In this document: positions 1-5,671 of the stretch, piece by piece
Position numbering within the stretch: position 1 is the first letter of the stretch
Layout: every line of letters begins with the position of its first letter
The notes under the pieces: generated by a model
The model's input: only the letters and a program-made list of their open reading frames with translations
Told to the model about the DNA's origin: nothing
The model's database searches: none
Position numbers and translations under genes: made by a program
Assembly: GCA_937920115.1 (NCBI GenBank)
Contig: CALGVF010000388.1
Span: forward strand, 1 to 6,139
DNA: 6,139 nucleotides
Direction of reading: 5' to 3'
Origin: an uncultured Clostridia bacterium
Lineage (GTDB): Bacteria > Bacillota > Clostridia > Christensenellales > Borkfalkiaceae

Positions 1-3
1 AAA

Positions 4-48
4 ATGGCTTTATAAAAAGGAATTCCGTCTTCTTTTTTATAAAACCAT
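4..48 (-). terminator. AT-rich hairpin, possible terminator of the minus-strand operon
   Basis: Positions 4-20 pair with 32-48 in a 17-position stem around an 11-base loop. Read on the minus strand, there is one G-U wobble and one mismatch near the loop. The stem runs from ATGG to CCAT with a long TTTATAAAAA core, so it is AT-rich, and on the minus strand it is followed by T residues up to the window edge. Its place downstream of the phosphatase gene and the decayed remnant suits transcription termination. The low GC content makes it weaker than a classic intrinsic terminator. It could instead be the end of a repeat or mobile element continuing outside the window. Confidence 0.4.
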
Positions 49-84
49 ATTTATGAATTTTACTTTAAAAACTTTATAATCTGA

Positions 85-310
85 TTAAAGCGTGACGCCC
101 GTTTTGTAAAAGGCTATTCCTCTTATATCTTCGCTTTTTACACTTCGTTTCGCCGTTAATCGTCGTGATAATCGACTTATAGAGGGCTTTTTCGTCCATT
201 TTGTAAGCGTCGAAGCCTATCCGATTACCCTTTTTCTCGGCTAAATAATCGTTGCTCGCTATTTTAAATGTCTATACGAATATTCTGTTTTTTCAACTGA
301 TAGAAAAAGG
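85..310 (-). pseudogene. Frameshifted coding remnant, family not recognised
   Basis: No intact gene lies between the phosphatase stop codon and the window edge, but the minus strand holds protein-like stretches in two frames that join end to end. One frame gives FLSVEKTEYSYRHLK, ending near 263. The next frame gives SNDYLAEKKGNRIGFDAY followed by KMDEKALYKSIITTINGETK (about 268-142). The first frame then resumes with VKSEDIRGIAFYKTGVTL and a TAA at 85-87. The two frame changes cancel, as expected for a decayed gene end or two sequencing errors. No start codon or ribosome site belongs to it. The SNDYLA segment faintly recalls the C-terminal domain of secreted 5'-nucleotidases, but the usual GGDGY that follows is absent, so I do not assign a family. 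It may be the 3' end of a former member of the operon. Confidence 0.33.
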
Positions 311-1441
311 TCACGCAACCATAATCTCGATTATTTTGTTTATTTCGTTTTTTGTAAGTCCGCAGGTTATAAGGAAGTTTTCGCAACCCGATTGCAACGA
401 TCCGTCGCCGAAACCTTTTATATACTCTATCGTGGGCTTGAACAGATTGTTTATCATGTACGATATTTTATTTTTATCTTTCGTACCCGTTACGGACAAC
501 GAAGACAATTCGTAATCAAGCAGAATATCGCTTTCGCTTACGCCGCAAAGTCCTTCTATGAGCATTGCGAGCGTGCCCGTCCTGTCTCTGCCGAGCGCGC
601 AATGAAAATACACGGGGTAGTTTTTCTCTTCCGTGAAAACTCTGAGTTCGTCCGCTATTACGGATTTATTGCTTTCAAAGTCTAATCCCGTTTTGCCGCC
701 GATATAATACGCTCCCGATATATTTATATAGTTGACGGACTCTCCGAACGAGCAACCCTTTTCGGCTTCGCTTGCCGTCCTTAAATCGAGTTGCGTTTTT
801 ATGCTGTAAATTCCGCTCGCCGCCGCAAGTCCGCTCTCAGTTATGTCGTCGGGGCTTCCGCCTCGATAAATCATACCTTGTTTAAGTTTTTTGCCGTTAA
901 TCGACTTATAGCCGCCTATATCGCGAGTATTAGACACTCCGTCAAGGCAAATCGTTCGCGGCGAAGCGTCCGTTTTAAACGTAAACAAATCGGATTTCAC
1001 GGTTTTCCCGTCAACTTCGGACGATACCTGCCAATAATACGTTTCCCCGACGAAAAGGTCGGTTAAAACAAGCGAAGGTTCGGTCGTTTCGTATTCTTTC
1101 CCGTCTTTTAAGTCGGCTGACAACGAAATATTTACGACGTAATTTTCATACGCGGGTTTCGCCGCCCATTTTAAAACGACGGGGTCTCCCTTGAATTTAT
1201 CCGTTCCGTCGGATAACTCGTCGCTTTTCCCGACGACATAATCGACGTATACTTCTTTCACCGTTTTGTTGGCAAGGCAAACGGTTTTGTCATTCGACGG
1301 GCTTGTCGCCGTTATTGTCATTTTATCCATATTCCCTATACTTTCCGTTCCGCTCGTATTGCCGCTTTCGAAGCAAGCGACAACAAAAAACACGCTTATC
1401 GCCGCCATAACAACGGCGAAAAATTTTTTTAAAACCTTCAT
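311..1441 (-). CDS. Secreted lipoprotein tyrosine/phosphoinositide phosphatase with FN3-like domain
   Basis: This is a 376-residue exported phosphatase. I chose the ATG at 1441 because AGAGGAG lies 9 bases upstream; a start at 1465 would sit inside the upstream gene and lacks a ribosome site. The N-terminus is a lipoprotein signal (KK, hydrophobic stretch, lipobox VVAC), predicting lipid attachment at Cys23 outside the membrane. Residues about 45-157 look like a fibronectin-III-type beta-sandwich, ending in GETYYWQVSSEVDGK and FTFKT. Residues about 160-376 form the phosphatase domain: NTRDIGGY (171-178), YRGG, DLRTASE, then the CX5R loop HCALGRDRTG with Cys281 as predicted nucleophile and Arg287. 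The C-terminal helix ENFLITCGLTKNEINKI matches the normal end of the Y_phosphatase3 family, so the domain looks complete. The R-D-R loop resembles the K-D-R loop of atypical lipid phosphatases such as mycobacterial PtpB, so phosphotyrosine or phosphoinositide substrates are both possible. It begins 4 bases after the stop of the barrel-protein gene, and its ribosome site overlaps that stop, suggesting translational coupling. Confidence 0.88.
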   Translation of the reverse strand: MKVLKKFFAVVMAAISVFFVVACFESGNTSGTESIGNMDKMTITATSPSNDKTVCLANKTVKEVYVDYVVGKSDELSDGTDKFKGDPVVLKWAAKPAYENYVVNISLSADLKDGKEYETTEPSLVLTDLFVGETYYWQVSSEVDGKTVKSDLFTFKTDASPRTICLDGVSNTRDIGGYKSINGKKLKQGMIYRGGSPDDITESGLAAASGIYSIKTQLDLRTASEAEKGCSFGESVNYINISGAYYIGGKTGLDFESNKSVIADELRVFTEEKNYPVYFHCALGRDRTGTLAMLIEGLCGVSESDILLDYELSSLSVTGTKDKNKISYMINNLFKPTIEYIKGFGDGSLQSGCENFLITCGLTKNEINKIIEIMVA

Positions 1442-1445
1442 AACT

Positions 1446-4400
1446 TTACACTCCTCTGACAGCAATAAAAACGCCTTCGCCCGCTTCGATTTCTATCGTG
1501 ACCTTACCGTTTACGATATTTTTTACCGTTTTCGCTCCGTTCGCGCCGTAAACGAGAACATAAGCCCCTTCCGAAAATTCTAACGTCACAACGCTCTTGC
1601 TCCCGTTTGTCGGATCAGAGTAATTCGTTATCATATATCCGTCGCCCTGCTCCCCGCCGTAATAGCCGCAGAGAGTATTTTCGGTCGCCGAAAAGGACGC
1701 GAGAACGCCGCGTTTGTCGCTTCCGAGCGTGGTTCCTTCGTCAAATTTTGAAAGGGCGTTTCCGCTTTCAGCGTAATAAGAAAGCCCCTGCCACTCGTAC
1801 GCCCCGAGAACCTCGGCAAGATATAAATACCTTTCGTTTGCGGTTTTAACCGCTTCGTAAGCCGTATCGTTCCCTGCAAAGCCGTAGATTTCAAAGCCGT
1901 CGCCGATAGCGTTTCCGTAGCCGAAGTACTCAAAAAGTTCCGCTCCGACAGTCATTCCCGTCAACAACTGAAAGGAAATTTCTTTATAGGTCGTCGGAAA
2001 AGAATGTTCGGTTCCCTCTTTAAAAGCCTGCACGCACATACCCATAGTAACGTTATGCCCGTTCGCGTTAAGTTCTTTTACTTTATTTGCGATATACGAC
2101 AAGTCTTTTATGTAAACGCCGTTATCGAACGCCGCAGTACTTTTACCGAACGGGTAACAATCTATACAGAGCGTTTTTTTACCGTTCACTTGATTTAATA
2201 CCGCGTTTATATAGTTATCCACATACTCTTCCCACGAATAATAAGTCGTAGTCAAACTCGTAAGACCTTGTCTCTTCACGCCGAAGTTCGTCTTATCGGC
2301 GTAACTCGGGAAAAGATTGATATGGAAAAGTTTGCCGCTTTCCGCATAGTTCGTATTGAAAAACTCGACGAGAGTCGTAAGGGCGGAAAATTCGTCCGCA
2401 GTCGGCTCGTCGTTAAAATAAAACCCGAGCACGCTTTCAGCCCACTCCTCGTTGAACTCGCCCGCGATATTCCCGAAAAAATCTCCGCCGTCCGTTTGGT
2501 TTCTGATATAGATTTTAACGCCCGCGTTTTTAAGCGTTGTTATTGCGGTTTTTAGTTTTTCGGTAACGACGAGTTTGCCGTCTGCAACCGCCGCCGCAAG
2601 GTCCGTGGCGTCGAACGTAAGGTTAAAATCGGTAAATCCCGCTTCGAGATATTTATCGAGTTCGTTTTCAGTCAACGCCGAAGGAGAAAGGTCGGTAAAA
2701 GTTATAAACCTCCCGTTAGAGGAAATGGAATCCGTAATCGGATTCCACCTCGTCTTCGTCTCGTCATATCTGAAAATTACGTCTTCGGTAATCGTAAGTT
2801 CGAGTCGTTTGCCTCCGTATTCGAGGGCAACCGAAGAGCCGCCTTTTATCGTTATCGCCTGCGAGGTATAGTTCCCAAGCCCCGATATGCTTATTTTGTT
2901 ATTTCCTTCTACTCCGCCGACGTTTTCGTAATACGTTACGGTTAAACCCGTTATCTCGTTGCCGCTTTCGTCAACCGCTTTGAAATTATCCGTATTTACG
3001 GTTACGCCGTTCGGATTGTTTATTCCGTATGCGGGAAGACGTATCTGCAAAGTATCGTTATCGGACCAATCTTTGTTTGCGTCCGAATACTTTATGGACT
3101 CGCGGATAACTTCGACCCATTTTTCGCCCGACCACTCGGCGTTCCAATCATTGCTTATACGATAGGCGTTTCTGTCCTCGTAAAAGACCGAACCCGCTTT
3201 GATTTCAACGGGATAATCGGTGGAGAATCCACCCGTTTCCGCCCCCGTTCCTCCGTGATAACCGAGGTCGAGAACCTTTGCGGCGGAATGATACCATACG
3301 TTCGGACTTATTTCCGAGCCGTTCTGATAAATTCCTTTATATTGTTGGAACTGAACGTCGGATTTCGTAAAGCCCGCGAAATCCACGTTCTTTATCTGTA
3401 TTCTCTTTTCGGTATTGTAGCCGACGCCGTCGAGTTCGACTTCGCCCAAAAGGTACATCCAATAACTGTCTTTCTTTCCCGAATAAACGAACGATTTATC
3501 TTCGGTCGTTCTGTAAGCGTTTTTATCGTACGTAAAGCCCGAGCCCGCTTTTATCGTTAATACGGTACCTAAACCGCTTGCCGCCGCGTTTTCAAGCCCG
3601 TTAAACATAAGTTTGCCTGCGGCAGGATACCAATAGGCGGACACGCCCGAATATTCGACTCCGTTTACGGTCGCGAACAAATTGTTAAGCGTTAAATTAC
3701 CCTCTTTGGAAATATCCGACATACCCGTCGTTACGACCTGAACGCCGCTCTCGGGCGACCAATCTGCCGTGGTCCAATCAATCGTATTATAACCCCACCA
3801 TTGACTGCCCGACCAAATAAACGAGCGATCGGCGGTTATTCTGTACGCCGCGTCCTCTTTAAAGAACACCGAACCCGCCTTGAACGTAAACGCGGCGTTT
3901 TCCGTTTTCGGGAACTTTCCGTAAAAATGAATCTTGCTTTCGTTACCCGCCGTTATACTCGTAACCTTTATGTTTTTACCGCCGTAATCTACGACCACGC
4001 CCGTGGTATCGACGTAATCGCCGTCCGAAAAAACGCTCTCGTTAAACTCGACCTGAATCATATTGTTTTCGGGCTGTTGCCAACTCTGAGATTTTATGGT
4101 TACATCGGTTACGGGAACCGATTTAACGGATTTAGTCACCGTCAACTCGCCGCCATAACCCGAAACGGTAACGCTTCCCGAACCGACGGCGACCGCCGTA
4201 ACGGACTTTCCGTCTGCATTCAACACCGAGCCGTCGCCCGCAAGAGTTACGCCGCCCTTTTCAAGCCAATTTAACTGTTCCGTAAGGTCTAATTTTTGCC
4301 CCACATACATATACGACGCATCGAGCGAAGTTTCGACCGATTGTTTGATAATTCTTATAACCTCGGCTCTTTTCACCGCATTGCTTTCACCCGTCAGGTC

Positions 4401-4898
4401 CGCGTAAGATTTATCCGCTACGTACGCGATGCTTCTCTTATCGCTTTTTGCGGAATAAGCGTAGGCGTCTCCGTCTTTATAATAGCAAACGGCTTGATAT
4501 TCGAGATTGAAATTTTCGTCCCTTATCCCGACTATCGAACCCTTGACGCTGCCGCTCTGCTTCTGCTCCGCATTAAATACGGTCGATATTTCCGAAAGGG
4601 CTACGCCGCGACTTTCAAAATACTCGACGTAGTTATCGTTGACCTTGTCTAAAATATACGCGGGGACGATTATCATTCCCACTTCTTTTTCGACAAGAGA
4701 CGACGGAACGTTTGCCGAAAAGCGGATTCCGCTCGTGTTATTCTCTTGCGACGGGTCTATTCTGATAGCCGCTCCCGAGTCGAAAGTTATAGTCTCGTCG
4801 GCGGCAAAAGCCGCGGTACGCGTCGCAAACGATACGCCTATCAGAAGACAAAATGTCGCGACAGCCGCAAAAATCGAAAGGATATATTTCTTTTTCAT
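1446..4898 (-). CDS. Large secreted modular protein: Ig-like domain, four beta repeats, glycoside-hydrolase-like barrel
   Basis: This is a 1150-residue exported protein of unknown substrate. Residues 1-33 are a signal peptide (MKKK, hydrophobic core, AFAA cleavage). Residues 38-195 form a domain with SGIRFSANV, MIIVPAYIL and RSIAYVA, a style I associate with surface proteins of gut Clostridia. Residues 196-262 look like a bacterial Ig-like group 2 domain. Residues 264-718 contain four diverged tandem repeats, each ending in a pattern like IKAGS-F-(8)-AYR-(6)-F-WSG-W. Residues about 720-1050 look like a (beta/alpha)8 barrel: ITFTDLS, GFYFNDEP (Glu831), INLFPSYA (860-867), CIDCYPFG (911-918) and GAELFEYFGY (Glu987/Glu990). 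Residues 1065-1150 resemble the C-terminal beta-sandwich of glycosidases (VLASFSATENTLCGYY). Glu831 and Glu987 or Glu990 fall where clan GH-A enzymes carry the acid/base and nucleophile, but I cannot name a family. There is no LPXTG or SLH anchor, so it is probably released or held by its binding modules. The ribosome site is GGGGG, 7 bases before ATG and 12 bases downstream of the small peptide gene. Confidence 0.85.
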   Translation of the reverse strand: MKKKYILSIFAAVATFCLLIGVSFATRTAAFAADETITFDSGAAIRIDPSQENNTSGIRFSANVPSSLVEKEVGMIIVPAYILDKVNDNYVEYFESRGVALSEISTVFNAEQKQSGSVKGSIVGIRDENFNLEYQAVCYYKDGDAYAYSAKSDKRSIAYVADKSYADLTGESNAVKRAEVIRIIKQSVETSLDASYMYVGQKLDLTEQLNWLEKGGVTLAGDGSVLNADGKSVTAVAVGSGSVTVSGYGGELTVTKSVKSVPVTDVTIKSQSWQQPENNMIQVEFNESVFSDGDYVDTTGVVVDYGGKNIKVTSITAGNESKIHFYGKFPKTENAAFTFKAGSVFFKEDAAYRITADRSFIWSGSQWWGYNTIDWTTADWSPESGVQVVTTGMSDISKEGNLTLNNLFATVNGVEYSGVSAYWYPAAGKLMFNGLENAAASGLGTVLTIKAGSGFTYDKNAYRTTEDKSFVYSGKKDSYWMYLLGEVELDGVGYNTEKRIQIKNVDFAGFTKSDVQFQQYKGIYQNGSEISPNVWYHSAAKVLDLGYHGGTGAETGGFSTDYPVEIKAGSVFYEDRNAYRISNDWNAEWSGEKWVEVIRESIKYSDANKDWSDNDTLQIRLPAYGINNPNGVTVNTDNFKAVDESGNEITGLTVTYYENVGGVEGNNKISISGLGNYTSQAITIKGGSSVALEYGGKRLELTITEDVIFRYDETKTRWNPITDSISSNGRFITFTDLSPSALTENELDKYLEAGFTDFNLTFDATDLAAAVADGKLVVTEKLKTAITTLKNAGVKIYIRNQTDGGDFFGNIAGEFNEEWAESVLGFYFNDEPTADEFSALTTLVEFFNTNYAESGKLFHINLFPSYADKTNFGVKRQGLTSLTTTYYSWEEYVDNYINAVLNQVNGKKTLCIDCYPFGKSTAAFDNGVYIKDLSYIANKVKELNANGHNVTMGMCVQAFKEGTEHSFPTTYKEISFQLLTGMTVGAELFEYFGYGNAIGDGFEIYGFAGNDTAYEAVKTANERYLYLAEVLGAYEWQGLSYYAESGNALSKFDEGTTLGSDKRGVLASFSATENTLCGYYGGEQGDGYMITNYSDPTNGSKSVVTLEFSEGAYVLVYGANGAKTVKNIVNGKVTIEIEAGEGVFIAVRGV
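2745..4109 (-). repeat. Four tandem protein repeats within the barrel protein
   Basis: This segment encodes residues 264-718 as four units of about 106-124 residues: 264-369, 370-480, 481-594 and 595-718. The units end in FKAGSVFFKEDAAYR plus FIWSGSQW, IKAGSGFTYDKNAYR plus FVYSGKKDSYW, IKAGSVFYEDRNAYR plus AEWSGEKW, and the most diverged IKGGSSVALEY plus FRYDETKTRW. The similarity is clear at protein level but not at DNA level, so the duplication is old and not prone to slippage. The beta-strand-rich, aromatic composition suggests sugar-binding or spacer modules holding the barrel away from the cell; this role is inference. Confidence 0.75.
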
Positions 4899-4910
4899 AT
4901 TCTTACCCCC

Positions 4911-5024
4911 TTATTCGTCGAAATCCGACCAATTTCTGTCGTTTATTATTCCGTCCGAGGCGGTTACGACGTCTTGTTCCGAAATATCGAATACTTCAAG
5001 GAACGGCTTTTTGTATGTTTCCAT
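4911..5024 (-). CDS. 37-residue acidic small protein leading the operon, YxxPxL start
   Basis: This short gene has a perfect ribosome site, GGAGG, 7 bases before its ATG at 5024, and ends with TAA at 4911-4913, directly before the GGGGG ribosome site of the barrel-protein gene. The product starts METYKKPFLEVFDISEQ, continues DVVTASDGIIN and ends DRNWSDFDE. It has no signal peptide, membrane segment or cysteine, and the tail is rich in Asp, Asn and Trp. Short proteins of the pattern Y-x-KP-x-LEV followed by D-V/I-V/I-T-x-S, from memory, recur in gut Clostridia, often near large secreted proteins; their function is unknown to me. The conserved front and variable acidic back resemble a leader plus core of a modified peptide, but no maturation enzyme is visible here. 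An alternative ATG at 5029 is only 2 bases from the GGAGG and opens a different frame, so it is not preferred. Confidence 0.72.
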   Translation of the reverse strand: METYKKPFLEVFDISEQDVVTASDGIINDRNWSDFDE

Positions 5025-5031
5025 TGCATTT
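5025..5031 (-). promoter_or_regulatory. Spacer between the ribosome site and the small peptide start
   Basis: On the minus strand the sequence reads GAAGGAGGAAATGCAATGG. The GGAGG (5032-5036) is a near-perfect match to the 16S anti-Shine-Dalgarno sequence, and the 7-base spacer marked here leads to the ATG at 5024. This is what decides that the 37-residue frame is real. No confident -35/-10 pair is visible: the best candidate on the minus strand is TTTACA, 18 bases before CTTAAT, lying inside the inverted-repeat element, which is weak. Confidence 0.65.
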
Positions 5032-5070
5032 CCTCCTTCGCAATACGTTTTTTATCCTTTTAAAAATGCC

Positions 5071-5351
5071 TTAGCCGAGGGAGATTCGAACCACATTAAG
5101 TTTTAACGGTGCAAAATTTGTAAAATCGGCGTTAAACTCTCTTGTAATACGGCAAGTATGACGGCGTTCGTTTGCCTTGATTTTCCTAAATTTATCGCCG
5201 TTAAAATGCTTCGCACCTTAAAGTCGTATTTTTTAGACCATTGTGGTAAAGGTTTGTGCAGACGTACTTGCCGTACTTCAAACAAAGATTTGCCGCAAGG
5301 GGCAAAAAGGCGACTTTAAGGCTTGATGGGGTTCCAATCTCTCTCGGCTAA
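5071..5351. repeat. Imperfect inverted-repeat element, about 281 bp (MITE-like or structured RNA)
   Basis: The two ends are inverted copies: plus-strand 5071-5110 and the reverse complement of 5312-5351 agree at 31 of 40 positions, and at 26 of the first 30, beginning TTAGCCGAG-GAGATT-GAACC. An exact 11-bp inverted pair lies further in: TACGGCAAGTA at 5148-5158 and its complement at 5265-5275, 77 and 76 bases from the respective ends, so the whole unit is one long, decayed palindrome. Other internal pairs are CCTTAAAGTCG (5216-5226) with 5311-5321, TTTTAACGG (5101-5109) with 5198-5206, and a TTTGCC/GGCAAA hairpin (5289-5306). It encodes no transposase and no believable protein. If the ends are taken as GCCGAG...CTCGGC, TA flanks both sides, compatible with a Tc1/mariner or IS630-type non-autonomous element, but TA is self-complementary, so this is weak evidence. 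A large structured RNA is the alternative. Confidence 0.55.
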
Positions 5352-5353
5352 AC

Positions 5354-5397
5354 GGCGGGAAACGCTTGCAAATAGTGAAATTTTGCAAAAGACCGCC
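5354..5397 (+). promoter_or_regulatory. Stem-loop leader before the YtxH-like gene
   Basis: Just upstream of the ribosome site, GGCGG (5354-5358) can pair with CCGCC (5393-5397). Inside it, TTGCAAA (5366-5372) pairs exactly with TTTGCAA (5382-5388) around a 9-base loop. The structure stops 3 bases before AGGAG (5401-5405), so it could influence translation of the downstream gene if transcribed. It matches no riboswitch I recognise, and may be the outer flank of the inverted-repeat element rather than a regulator. Confidence 0.3.
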
Positions 5398-5412
5398 AAA
5401 AGGAGAAAAACT

Positions 5413-5598
5413 ATGGATAAAAATTTTGCGTGCGGACTCGTACTCGGCATGATAGGCGGAGCCCTTATCATAGCCAACTCTTACAAAGCAAGAAAGTTGG
5501 TCAAAGACGGTCAGGAACAGATAAAGAGCAAAGTGACCGAAATGGCTAAAAATTGCAAACAACAAAAAGAAGAAGATTACGACGAAGCGAACGGTTAA
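5413..5598 (+). CDS. YtxH-like small single-pass membrane protein
   Basis: This is a 61-residue protein. The ATG at 5413 is chosen because AGGAG lies 7 bases upstream; the in-frame codons further upstream fall in the inverted-repeat element and give a basic, non-coding-looking extension. The front (FACGLVLGMIGGALIIANSY) is one glycine-rich hydrophobic segment, followed by a basic, probably amphipathic or coiled-coil helix (KARKLVKDGQEQIKSKVTEM) and an acidic tail ending EEDYDEANG. This layout matches the YtxH/general-stress small membrane proteins of Firmicutes, although it is shorter than most and lacks the full APxSGxxxR motif, so the assignment is by architecture. The exact role of that family is not known. 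The gene stands alone on the plus strand and is closed by the strong terminator about 24 bases downstream. Confidence 0.8.
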   Translation: MDKNFACGLVLGMIGGALIIANSYKARKLVKDGQEQIKSKVTEMAKNCKQQKEEDYDEANG

Positions 5599-5622
5599 AA
5601 ACCAAGTTTAAATCATTTTCCA

Positions 5623-5663
5623 AAAACGCGACCGACCCGTAAATTACGGGTCGGTCGCGTTTT
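5623..5663. terminator. Strong bidirectional intrinsic terminator
   Basis: An 18-bp perfect stem (5623-5640 with 5646-5663) surrounds the 5-base loop AAATT. The GC-rich core CGCGACCGACCCGT is flanked by AAAA on the left and TTTT on the right, with further T-rich sequence (TTATTATTATTTTT) after it on the plus strand and TTTTTGG on the minus strand. It lies between two convergent genes, so it can stop transcription of the YtxH-like gene on the plus strand and the nucleoside kinase on the minus strand. Confidence 0.93.
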
Positions 5664-5671
5664 CGTTATTA

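Noticed and set aside
1442..1465. Phosphatase start at 1465
   Set aside because: It would add eight residues before the signal peptide, overlap the upstream gene by 20 bases and lack a ribosome site, whereas the ATG at 1441 has AGAGGAG.
1631..1933. 100-codon minus-strand frame overlapping the barrel-protein gene in another frame
   Set aside because: It is a shifted frame of the C-terminal coding region with Ser/Thr/Arg-rich, low-information content and no start signal.
3801..4274. 157-codon plus-strand open frame, and a similar 155-codon one at 4639-5106
   Set aside because: Both are antisense to the strongly supported barrel-protein gene, have Arg/Phe-rich compositions typical of reverse-strand shadows, and have no ribosome site.
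5071..5100. Intact tRNA gene on the minus strand
   Set aside because: Only a T-arm-like core and acceptor-like tail are present. The T stem does not pair well and no anticodon or D arm lies upstream.
5103..5285. 60-codon minus-strand open frame inside the inverted-repeat element
   Set aside because: It starts at a TTG without any ribosome site, spans the inner inverted repeats, and its sequence is explained by the palindrome structure. I do not count it as a gene.
5323..5412. N-terminal extension of the YtxH-like protein from an upstream ATG at 5323
   Set aside because: The extension lies in the inverted-repeat end and structured leader, lacks a ribosome site, and would bury the membrane segment behind a basic stretch. 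The ATG at 5413 has a good ribosome site.
5278..5565. 95-codon minus-strand frame opposite the YtxH-like gene
   Set aside because: It is antisense to a gene with a clear ribosome site and terminator, has no ribosome site of its own, and resembles no known family.
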